Notes: a model not told the origin generated them from the letters alone. 6,449 nucleotides of DNA from Desulfitobacterium sp. (GCA_012799495.1 JAAZLD010000414.1:1-6449), one strand, 5' to 3'. Shown: positions 1-5,674, numbered from the stretch's first letter. A program made the numbers and translations.

Positions 1-98
1 ATAGCCAGCCTGTCGAGAGACTACCATGCCTCGGCTCATTGTCAAGGGTCACTTACTACAGCTTCAACCCAAATAATGGTATTTATCAAAGTGGCTAA
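1..98. other. GC-richer flank without a gene, next to a broken reading frame
   Basis: By hand count the first 70 bases are about 53% GC, clearly richer than the AT-rich sequence that follows. No reading frame here is supportable on either strand. The coding-like frame of the downstream membrane protein stops at the TAA at 96-98, and nothing upstream resembles the rest of that protein. The stretch could be the edge of an inserted or deleted segment, such as the end of a mobile element, but I see no recognisable terminal inverted repeat, target-site duplication or transposase remnant inside the window. Confidence 0.35.
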
Positions 99-206
99 CT
101 TAAACTTGAAATTCTCGTACTTTTTTTAGTAGTTATCGGAACTGCTTTAAAGAAAATAAAGCTCCGAAATGTTACGTTAATCGGCAGTCTGCTTTTTATT
201 GGCTTT

Positions 207-884
207 GTGTATAACATGTCCCCAACTATTGGAGCAATAGCTGGAGTATTCATGGGTCTCTTTCCTCCATTTAAAGAATTTATTTTTTGGTACCTTTTAT
301 TTTTGGGATTACCACTGTTAAATTTTATCTTTGCCAAGAATCTTTATTGTTCCTGGGTATGTCCCTTCGGTGCCGCCCAGGAATTTACGGGTAAGTTTAC
401 TGGCGCAAAATTAAGGTGTAGTGAGGGAATAAAACAAAAGCTGAAGAAACTAAAATATATTTCTTTTTATTTGGTACTATTGCTAGCTTTTTTCCTTCAT
501 ACACCAAGTGTGGCGAACTTTGAACCTTTTGCCGTATTATTTGGGCAGGATGGTTATGGTGTACAGTGGTTGCTTATGCCCTTAATTTTGCTAGCGGCTT
601 TATTTGTAAATCGCTTTTGGTGCAATTATTTTTGCCCTGTAGGGGTTGCCAATGAATTTGTAGTAGGATTAGGGAGAAAACTGAGAAATCTATTAAGGAG
701 TGAAGAAATCCCGCGAAACTGTTCTCCTTGTACAATTAAAGAGGGGAAAGTGGATTTATGTACGAAGGAATCGGAAAGCAAATCTCAAGATAAGATCCTG
801 ATTGTTTTAGTTATCGGGATTTGGGTTTTAATCTTGATTGAGCTCTATCAAGGTATTGTTTTGAATAACCTTTGGAATCTTTAG
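207..884 (+). CDS. CX3CP-type polytopic membrane iron-sulfur protein (NosR/PceC/NapH-like), probably 5'-truncated
   Basis: The 225 residues from GTG 207 hold several hydrophobic segments (about residues 8-20, 26-43, 80-97, 119-136 and a C-terminal helix at about 198-217). They also hold two CX3CP motifs, CSWVCP (Cys48, Cys52) and CNYFCP (Cys139, Cys143). This pair is the signature of the membrane half of NosR/NirI/PceC proteins and of NapH-like proteins (Fer4_5 type), which pass electrons at the membrane. A further Cys group follows the second motif (NCSPC, then a later Cys near residue 185). The frame stays open and protein-like back to base 99, adding a hydrophobic segment and a basic loop, but contains no ATG, GTG or TTG before 207. 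No ribosome binding site is evident before GTG 207. NosR/PceC proteins carry an FMN-binding domain before this region and it is absent here, so I infer a C-terminal remnant. An intact small NapH-like protein with an unusual start is the alternative. A terminator follows. Confidence 0.7.
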   Translation: MYNMSPTIGAIAGVFMGLFPPFKEFIFWYLLFLGLPLLNFIFAKNLYCSWVCPFGAAQEFTGKFTGAKLRCSEGIKQKLKKLKYISFYLVLLLAFFLHTPSVANFEPFAVLFGQDGYGVQWLLMPLILLAALFVNRFWCNYFCPVGVANEFVVGLGRKLRNLLRSEEIPRNCSPCTIKEGKVDLCTKESESKSQDKILIVLVIGIWVLILIELYQGIVLNNLWNL

Positions 885-965
885 ATGATCTTAAAGTATA
901 AGAATGATGTTAAACTTTGTGATGCTTATAGAAATTGGACCTCTTTTTTAATGGGTTGAGATAAA

Positions 966-1001
966 AAATCCCCTGTGTTCTACTAGGAGCACAGGGGATT
1001 T
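966..1001 (+). terminator. Strong intrinsic terminator, probably bidirectional
   Basis: The 12-bp arms AAATCCCCTGTG (966-977) and CACAGGGGATTT (990-1001) are perfectly complementary. Three more inner pairs (978-980 with 987-989, one of them T-G) extend the stem to 15 bp with a 6-base loop. An A-run lies before the stem and an AT-rich tail after it, so it could end transcription from either side. It lies 81 bases after the stop of the upstream membrane-protein gene. Confidence 0.85.
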
Positions 1002-1054
1002 ATATGCTATAGAAACAGGAATATATAAATACATCTTCTTAATACTTTTTTGGT

Positions 1055-1113
1055 TGCGCCGTGGTGACAGACTAATGATCTAAGTTCAAACCTCTTAATC
1101 TGTCCACGTAGCA
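1055..1113 (+). other. Imperfect long hairpin, possible structured RNA element
   Basis: TGC (1055-1057) pairs with GCA (1111-1113). After a 2x2 internal loop, CGTGG (1060-1064) pairs with CCACG (1104-1108). After a 2-base bulge, ACAGA (1067-1071) pairs with TCTGT (1099-1103). The apical part has a weak inner hairpin, TAAG (1081-1084) with CTTA (1094-1097). That is 13 outer pairs over 59 bases. No riboswitch or tRNA family fits, and strand and function are unknown. Confidence 0.3.
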
Positions 1114-1176
1114 CACACAAATAGCACAGCAAGTAGACGGGTAATTAAAGGGTGCTTAACTTAAAAGGAAAAACTA

Positions 1177-1206
1177 CTGCAATATGTCAGAACTTTATGT
1201 TATACT
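1177..1206 (+). promoter_or_regulatory. Possible sigma-A promoter with extended -10
   Basis: TATACT (1201-1206) is preceded by TG plus one base, giving an extended -10 of the form TGnTATACT. The -35 candidate CTGCAA (1177-1182, 18-bp spacer) is poor and matches the consensus at only three positions. No gene starts within several hundred bases. If active, it would transcribe the heptad array and end at the hairpin at 1489-1509, or read on to hydA. Confidence 0.3.
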
Positions 1207-1293
1207 AATAAATAGAAATGTTTAGACTAATTAAATGTCTTGTTTGAAGTATACTTAAAAGTATTTCCTAGGTAATTGTGGTATATAGGTGGC

Positions 1294-1316
1294 AGAGTAT
1301 TTAATAGAGTATTTAA
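1294..1316. repeat. Two-copy 11-bp direct repeat AGAGTATTTAA
   Basis: AGAGTATTTAA occurs at 1294-1304 and again at 1306-1316, with a 12-bp period. It lies just upstream of the heptad array. Two directly repeated sites one near-helical turn apart could bind a regulator, but in AT-rich sequence they may equally be a duplication by slippage. No function can be assigned. Confidence 0.5.
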
Positions 1317-1350
1317 AGTAGAAAAGGCTTTGTTTAAATATTTATGTAAG

Positions 1351-1434
1351 TATGTGCTATGTGCTATGTGCTATGTGCTATGTGCTATATGCTATATGCT
1401 ATATGCTATATGCTATGTGCTATGTGCTGTGTGC
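1351..1434. repeat. Heptad tandem array, 12 units of TATGTGC/TATATGC
   Basis: Twelve 7-bp units follow one another without gaps. Five are TATGTGC (1351-1385), four TATATGC (1386-1413), two TATGTGC (1414-1427) and one TGTGTGC (1428-1434). The grouping of the two variants in blocks points to growth by slipped-strand duplication after a single G-to-A change. Because the unit is 7 bp, gain or loss of units would shift any overlapping reading frame, but no gene crosses it. The array ends 253 bases before the sigma-54 promoter core of the hydrogenase operon. Confidence 0.95.
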
Positions 1435-1488
1435 TGAATGAGTGTGTGCTTTAAGATATATATCGTAAAGGAGATAAATTGACTTCCA

Positions 1489-1509
1489 GACCTAGGGGGT
1501 CGTTTTTTT
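1489..1509 (+). terminator. Terminator-like short hairpin with a T-run
   Basis: GACC (1489-1492) pairs with GGTC (1498-1501), with a possible fifth T-G pair inside. One base later comes a run of seven T (1503-1509). The stem is short, but the GC-rich arms plus T-run are those of an intrinsic terminator on the plus strand. With no gene just upstream, it would end a non-coding transcript from the 1201 region or block read-through toward hydA. Confidence 0.45.
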
Positions 1510-1571
1510 ATTTCTTGAAGATAAAAACAAGAAGATAAGGGTAAGAGGTAAGGATCAGAGAGAGTAAAACA

Positions 1572-1589
1572 TATGGAAATATTTCAATA
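1572..1589. promoter_or_regulatory. Imperfect 18-bp palindrome, candidate activator site
   Basis: The core GAAATATTTC (1576-1585) is a perfect palindrome, and TAT/ATA arms extend it to 18 bp (1572-1589) with one mismatched pair (1575/1586). Its centre is about 135 bases upstream of the start point expected for the sigma-54 promoter. Enhancer-binding activators of sigma-54 usually bind at about this distance. The assignment rests on position and symmetry only, and AT-rich palindromes arise easily by chance. Confidence 0.3.
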
Positions 1590-1650
1590 ATTCCTAATAT
1601 GAGAAACATTGTATCAAATAGAAAAAATATAACTATCTAGAAGTTAGAAG

Positions 1651-1673
1651 AAAGCCCTAACGAGAAGGGTTTT
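1651..1673 (+). other. Hairpin just upstream of the sigma-54 promoter
   Basis: AAAGCCCT (1651-1658) pairs with AGGGTTTT (1666-1673) over 8 bp (one G-T), with a 7-base loop. No T-run follows beyond the stem, so it is a weak terminator candidate. It ends 15 bases before the -24 element and might insulate the operon from upstream transcription. Confidence 0.3.
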
Positions 1674-1687
1674 AGGTAAATGTTATT

Positions 1688-1705
1688 TTGGCATGAAATT
1701 TGCTT
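1688..1705 (+). promoter_or_regulatory. Sigma-54 (RpoN) -24/-12 promoter of the hydrogenase operon
   Basis: TTGGCATGAAATTTGCTT matches the sigma-54 consensus TGGCAC-N5-TTGCW at every position except the last base of the -24 box (T for C). The invariant GG (1690-1691) and GC (1702-1703) are exactly 10 bases apart, as required. Transcription would start near 1715 and leave a leader of about 96 bases before hydA. That leader can form a 6-bp hairpin (1731-1736 with 1748-1753), which excludes an alternative 4-bp hairpin (1749-1752 with 1756-1759). Sigma-54 promoters need an ATP-dependent enhancer-binding activator, so the operon is probably switched on by a specific signal. Confidence 0.8.
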
Positions 1706-1810
1706 ATTTAATAGACTTTGGAGTGCTATAGGGTTTTCTCACTTACTAAACCCATGGTTCAATAAAATCATTTATGTTTATTTGAAGAAGTTAAAGAGGT
1801 GGAAAAGTAG

Positions 1811-3391
1811 ATGGAGCAAAAAAAGAAAAAGGGGAAGAACTTATCTAGACGTTCTTTCCTGAAGCTTGCAGGTGGTACAGGTTTAGCCGGTGCTACTTTA
1901 GGTCTAACTGGCTGTGGCCAAATGGAACCTGAGGAAGCCATCGGTGGGGAAGGTTGGATGCCAGCTCAGTACAATATCCCTGCTAGTTGGCCCACACAAG
2001 TTCGTGGCCGGGTACCTATTGATCCTGATAACCCTGCCATAGTAAGGGATGACCGCAAATGTGTTCTTTGTGGTCAATGTATTGAAGTATGTAAAGAAGT
2101 CCAATCAGTTTATGGTTTTTACGAGCTACCTATTAAAGATGAGATTGTTTGTATCAATTGTGGACAGTGTATCCATTGGTGTCCCTCTGGAGCAATCACT
2201 GAAAAGAACGATATTGATAAAGTGCTAGAAGCACTATCTGACCCTGAAATGACTGTAGTGGTGCAGACTGCCCCTGCTACACGGATAGGTCTAGGGGAAG
2301 AATTTGGAATGCCCGTAGGGACCAATGTCCAAGGTAAACAAATTGCAGCTTTGAGAAGATTAGGCTTTGATGTAGTTTTTGATACGAATTTTACCGCTGA
2401 TCTGACCATTATGGAAGAAGGAACAGAACTTGTGCAGCGGATTACTGGGGAATTAGATCACCCTCTACCCCAATTTACCTCTTGCTGTCCAGGCTGGGTA
2501 AAATTTGTAGAGTATTTTTATCCTGATCTTATTCCAAATCTATCATCAGCTAAGTCACCTCAACAAATGTTAGGTCCTTTAGTCAAGACTTATTATGCTG
2601 AAAAGAAAAACCTCGATCCGAAGAAGATCTTTTCCGTATCTATTATGCCTTGTACCGCTAAAAAGTTTGAATGTCAGCGGCCAGAAATGGTTGATGCTAG
2701 TAAATTCTTAAATGATCCTCAAGTGTCCCAAGATGTGGATGTGGTTCTTACTACAAGGGAACTTGCTTTCATGATCAAACAAGCGAGTATTGATTTCCAC
2801 TCCCTTCCTGATGAGGAGTATGACCAACTAATGGGACTTGGAACAGGGGCCGGAGCTATTTTTGGCACCACTGGTGGAGTTATGGAAGCAGCAGTCCGCT
2901 CTGCTTACTATCTGGTAACAGGAGAGCAACCTCCTGAAGCTCTGTGGAGCTTAACACCTGTTCGTGGGATGGAGGGTGTGAAAGAAGCTACAGTCACTAT
3001 CCCTGGAGCTGGAGATATTAAAATAGCTGTTATTTCCGGATTGGAAAATGCCCGGAAGGTTATGGATGGGATTAGAGATGGACATGCTCCTTGGGCATTC
3101 ATAGAAGTGATGGCTTGTCCTGGAGGATGTCAATATGGTGGAGGTCAACCTCGTTCATCAACACCACCATCTGATAAAGTTCGCAATACTCGGACCGCAT
3201 CACTTTATAAGATCGATGCTAATGCTAAATTGCGTAACAGTCACGATAACCCAGAAATTAAGCAAATTTATGAGGATTTCTTAACTGTGCCTATGAGCGA
3301 AAAGGCGGAAGAACTCCTCCATACAGGATATGTTTCCAGGGCTGAAGAATTTGATGCCAAAAAGCCCGAAGACTATTTACATGAAGTATAG
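1811..3391 (+). CDS. hydA: [FeFe] hydrogenase catalytic subunit, Tat-exported lipoprotein type
   Basis: This 526-residue protein interconverts H2 with protons and electrons at an H-cluster. The signal peptide carries the Tat motif SRRSFLK (12-18), a hydrophobic stretch, then a lipobox LTGC (Cys35), so it is probably exported folded and lipid-anchored outside the membrane. Two [4Fe-4S] clusters bind Cys84, 87, 90, 94 and Cys114, 117, 120, 124. The three H-cluster signatures are intact: TSCCPGW (Cys225 proton relay, Cys226 ligand), MPCTAKKFE (Cys281, Glu287) and MACPGGC followed by GGGQP (Cys436, Cys440). A small-subunit-like domain (about 452-492) is fused at the C-terminus, and about 34 further residues follow it. 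ATG 1811 is secure because an in-frame TAG lies directly upstream and AGAGGTGG is well spaced. It heads the operon, and the next gene starts 11 bases after its stop. The domain make-up fits group A enzymes. The signal peptide and subunits favour H2 uptake, which is inference. Confidence 0.95.
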   Translation: MEQKKKKGKNLSRRSFLKLAGGTGLAGATLGLTGCGQMEPEEAIGGEGWMPAQYNIPASWPTQVRGRVPIDPDNPAIVRDDRKCVLCGQCIEVCKEVQSVYGFYELPIKDEIVCINCGQCIHWCPSGAITEKNDIDKVLEALSDPEMTVVVQTAPATRIGLGEEFGMPVGTNVQGKQIAALRRLGFDVVFDTNFTADLTIMEEGTELVQRITGELDHPLPQFTSCCPGWVKFVEYFYPDLIPNLSSAKSPQQMLGPLVKTYYAEKKNLDPKKIFSVSIMPCTAKKFECQRPEMVDASKFLNDPQVSQDVDVVLTTRELAFMIKQASIDFHSLPDEEYDQLMGLGTGAGAIFGTTGGVMEAAVRSAYYLVTGEQPPEALWSLTPVRGMEGVKEATVTIPGAGDIKIAVISGLENARKVMDGIRDGHAPWAFIEVMACPGGCQYGGGQPRSSTPPSDKVRNTRTASLYKIDANAKLRNSHDNPEIKQIYEDFLTVPMSEKAEELLHTGYVSRAEEFDAKKPEDYLHEV

Positions 3392-3402
3392 GGGTGGAAA
3401 AG

Positions 3403-4179
3403 ATGGCAAAAGCAGTACTTGTGGATATACCAAAATGTGTAGGCTGTGGGGGATGTTCAGTAGCCTGTAAGCTATGGAACGAACTGGATTGGGATCCCTA
3501 TGGAAACATGAAGACCCCCAAGGATACAGCGGAAGAACCTAATAATGGTTTGTGGCCTGAAGAATGGACATCGATAAACCAATATGATTTGGATAAAGAT
3601 GGGGAGACTGTCCGCCGTTATGTAAAGACTCAGTGTCTCCATTGTGAAGATCCCGCCTGTGCCTCAGCTTGTTTTTCAAAAGCAATTCAGAAATTGCCAG
3701 AGGGACCAGTGGTCTATAACCAGGATCTATGTGTAGGTTGTCGTTACTGTATGTTAGCATGTCCCTTCGATATGTTGAGATATGAGTGGCAAAAAGCTAT
3801 TCCAGGTATTAGAAAATGTCAAATGTGTCCCACTAGAGTGGCCAATAATATGGAGCCAGCTTGTACTTCTGTTTGTCCTACAGGGGCTCTCAAATTTGGG
3901 GAGCGGGATGAATTGCTGGCCGAGGCCAAAGCTATAATCAAAGAGAATGGCTATATTGACAAAGTATTTGGAGAAGAGGAAGTAGGGGGAACATCTTGGC
4001 TCTATATCTCTGATACTCCCTTTGAAGAGATGCGTTTCCGTACAGATGTTACTACCAGACCCTTGCCCTCTTATACGGATAAATATATGAAAGCCACACC
4101 TATTGTAGGAGTGGGCTGGGCGGCTGTTTTAGCTGGATTATATGTTTATAACAATAAAGATAAAGATCCTCTGGATTAA
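3403..4179 (+). CDS. hydB: Four-cluster ferredoxin-like electron-transfer subunit of the membrane hydrogenase
   Basis: This 258-residue subunit belongs to the FdnH/HybA/DmsB-like family and should carry electrons between HydA and the membrane subunit. Sixteen cysteines in four groups fit four [4Fe-4S] clusters: Cys12, 15, 18, 22; Cys78, 81, 86, 90; Cys110, 113, 116, 120; Cys139, 142, 154, 158. A single hydrophobic helix near the C-terminus (about 232-249) is followed by a short charged tail, as in formate dehydrogenase beta subunits. There is no signal peptide, so export probably depends on the Tat signal of HydA (hitchhiking, as known for FdnG/FdnH). The start is ATG 3403. A GTG at 3394 is in frame but lies inside the ribosome binding site AGGGGTGG (3390-3397), which sits 5 bases before ATG 3403. 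The spacing on both sides shows translation within one operon. Confidence 0.93.
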   Translation: MAKAVLVDIPKCVGCGGCSVACKLWNELDWDPYGNMKTPKDTAEEPNNGLWPEEWTSINQYDLDKDGETVRRYVKTQCLHCEDPACASACFSKAIQKLPEGPVVYNQDLCVGCRYCMLACPFDMLRYEWQKAIPGIRKCQMCPTRVANNMEPACTSVCPTGALKFGERDELLAEAKAIIKENGYIDKVFGEEEVGGTSWLYISDTPFEEMRFRTDVTTRPLPSYTDKYMKATPIVGVGWAAVLAGLYVYNNKDKDPLD

Positions 4180-4200
4180 TAAGTGAGGAAGGTGAAGAAA

Positions 4201-5418
4201 ATGGAGATTATCACTAAGAAAAACCGCACTCGCTGGCAGTTTAAAATGACTCCTGCTAGAGGGATTATGTTATTCTTGGCCCTTGCCGCCCTGGCAGTAG
4301 TTGTGGTCCGCCTTATTTTTGGATTAGGTGCAACTACCAACCTTAATGACCAGTGGCCCTGGGGATTATGGATTTCTTTTGATGTATTATTAGGAGTGGC
4401 CTTGGCAGGGGGAGGTTATGGAGTAGCCCTGGTGGTCTATGTTTTACGCCGGGATCGATTTTATCCCATAGCTCGCACTGCTATGCTTACTTCCCTTTTA
4501 GGTTATGTAATAGTTGTACTGGGACTCTTAATTGAAGTGGGGCAGTGGTTCTACTTCTGGAAACCTTTTGTCTCCTGGGGACATGCCAGTGTCTTGTTTG
4601 AAGTTTTTTGGTGTATTTCTATGTATACCGTTATTCAATTTATCGAATTTGGTGAAATTGGAACTAAGAAAATATTTAGAGGTGCCCACAAGTATATCAA
4701 GAAAGCAATGCCTGTTCTCTTGATTATCGGAATCGCCTTACCAACTTTACACCAATCATCTCTTGGTGAGTTATTCTACATTATGGTAGGGAAAGTAGAT
4801 CCTCTCTGGTGGTCACCACTCTTACCAGTGTTTTTCCTCTTATCTTCCTTCTTTGTAGGAGCAGGAATGATTATTGTAGAAAGCCGTTTATCAGAAAGGG
4901 CTGTTGGACATAAAGTGGAAACCTCTGTCTTTAGAGGATTAGCTAAAATATCTGGTGGAGTAATGATCCTGTACTTAATCTTAAAAATCGGAGATATGGC
5001 TGTAAGAGGTACTTTTGCTAATGCTTTCGCCTTTGATTTACAAAGTGTCCTCTTCCTCTGTGAAATAGTTTTTGGATGTCTAATTCCCATTATTATTGCT
5101 TTTAGTTCTTTAGGTAAAACACGCAATGGCTTACTTTGGTTTGGTATCCTCACTGTAAGTGGAGTAGTATTAAATAGATTTAATGTACTCTTCACAGGAA
5201 TGGGAGGTTATCTCAATCGCTTTGGAGGAAGCTACTTCCCAGCTTGGACAGAGTTCATTGTGAGCCTTGGTTTAGTATCTATGGCTTGTCTGGCTTATTT
5301 GTTCGTAGTTGAAAACTTTAATGTCTTAGGTCACAAATCTGACAAAGCTAAAAAAGAAGAACAAGTGGAAATTAAGATTTATCCTTCCACAGCTACCTAT
5401 GAACAAGCTGGAAAATAA
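4201..5418 (+). CDS. hydC: HybB/NrfD-type integral membrane subunit, quinone-reactive
   Basis: This 405-residue, very hydrophobic protein has about ten predicted membrane helices, with the first at roughly 21-42. Its length and motifs are those of HybB-like members of the NrfD/PsrC superfamily: WPWGLW (52-57) before helix 2, a glycine-rich helix 2 (AGGGYG near 69-74), HQSSLG (184-189) after a central helix, and LNRFN (324-328) near the C-terminal part. HybB-type subunits contain no haem and exchange electrons with the quinone pool, so this one probably reduces menaquinone with electrons from HydB. The charged tail after about residue 380 is presumably cytoplasmic. ATG 4201 is preferred over the in-frame GTG at 4183, because the ribosome binding site AGGAAGGTG (4186-4194) lies between them. 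It begins 21 bases after hydB, and a terminator follows, so it closes the operon. The symbol follows the operon order, and naming varies between genomes. Confidence 0.92.
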   Translation: MEIITKKNRTRWQFKMTPARGIMLFLALAALAVVVVRLIFGLGATTNLNDQWPWGLWISFDVLLGVALAGGGYGVALVVYVLRRDRFYPIARTAMLTSLLGYVIVVLGLLIEVGQWFYFWKPFVSWGHASVLFEVFWCISMYTVIQFIEFGEIGTKKIFRGAHKYIKKAMPVLLIIGIALPTLHQSSLGELFYIMVGKVDPLWWSPLLPVFFLLSSFFVGAGMIIVESRLSERAVGHKVETSVFRGLAKISGGVMILYLILKIGDMAVRGTFANAFAFDLQSVLFLCEIVFGCLIPIIIAFSSLGKTRNGLLWFGILTVSGVVLNRFNVLFTGMGGYLNRFGGSYFPAWTEFIVSLGLVSMACLAYLFVVENFNVLGHKSDKAKKEEQVEIKIYPSTATYEQAGK

Positions 5419-5452
5419 AAGAGAAAAAGGACAGATTTTCTCTATATGCTAT

Positions 5453-5478
5453 GGGGTTGTTTTGCAACCCCTTAGTTT
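5453..5478 (+). terminator. Intrinsic terminator of the hydrogenase operon
   Basis: GGGGTTG (5453-5459) pairs perfectly with CAACCCC (5465-5471) around a 5-base loop, and the T-rich tail TTAGTTT (5472-5478) follows. It lies 34 bases after the hydC stop and separates the operon from the next gene. Confidence 0.8.
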
Positions 5479-5501
5479 CGTTAATTAATATAGAACATCG
5501 C

Positions 5502-5567
5502 TCATAGTCTTCATAGCGTTCATAGTATCCATATATCCATTTATCTATTTATACATTATGTCCATAG
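5502..5567. repeat. Degenerate 8-9 bp tandem repeat, T(C)CATAG-like
   Basis: TCATAG occurs at 5502, 5511 and 5520 (9-bp period). It decays into TCCATA (5528), TCCATT (5536), TCTATT (5544) and TACATT (5552), spaced 8 bp, with TCCATAG again at 5561. The tract of about eight units fills most of the space between the operon terminator and the next promoter region. It is non-coding, and its function is not visible. Confidence 0.6.
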
Positions 5568-5674
5568 TGTTTAGGGTGAAGGATTAAGAAGTTCTAAAAT
5601 CATAACTTAACATGAAGCTTATTATGAAGGAATTAGGAAAAAATTAGTACGGAGTAAATTTTTGGAGGTTAAAT

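Noticed and set aside
1..98. End of a group II intron or a named insertion sequence
   Set aside because: I could not find a domain V-like hairpin, terminal inverted repeat or coding remnant to support any specific element.
76..129. Short frame from ATG 76 that could continue the membrane protein through a frameshift in the seven-T run (121-127)
   Set aside because: There is no ribosome binding site, the peptide is not clearly homologous, and the downstream frame is already protein-like before the T-run, so a simple frameshift does not explain the missing domain.
1055..1113. Possible tRNA, suggested by GTTCAAACC
   Set aside because: The T-stem around it does not pair and no acceptor, D or anticodon arms can be drawn.
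1351..1434. Possible CRISPR array
   Set aside because: Units are 7 bp and contiguous, with no spacers, so it is a simple tandem repeat.
1479..1538. 19-residue reading frame starting with TTG after AAAGGAG (1467-1473)
   Set aside because: The ribosome binding site spacing is good, but the frame runs straight through the terminator-like hairpin and T-run. Its product is short and basic, with no run of regulatory codons. Most likely chance.
1680..1862. 60-residue reading frame overlapping the hydA start
   Set aside because: It begins upstream of the sigma-54 promoter, overlaps hydA in another frame, has no ribosome binding site and resembles nothing; its sequence follows from the promoter and leader.
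3394..3402. GTG 3394 as start of hydB
   Set aside because: It lies inside the ribosome binding site that serves ATG 3403.
4183..4200. GTG 4183 as start of hydC
   Set aside because: It lies upstream of the purine-rich ribosome binding site that serves ATG 4201.
4776..5195. 139-residue minus-strand reading frame inside hydC
   Set aside because: It is antisense to a clear membrane-protein gene and its composition is that of a codon shadow.
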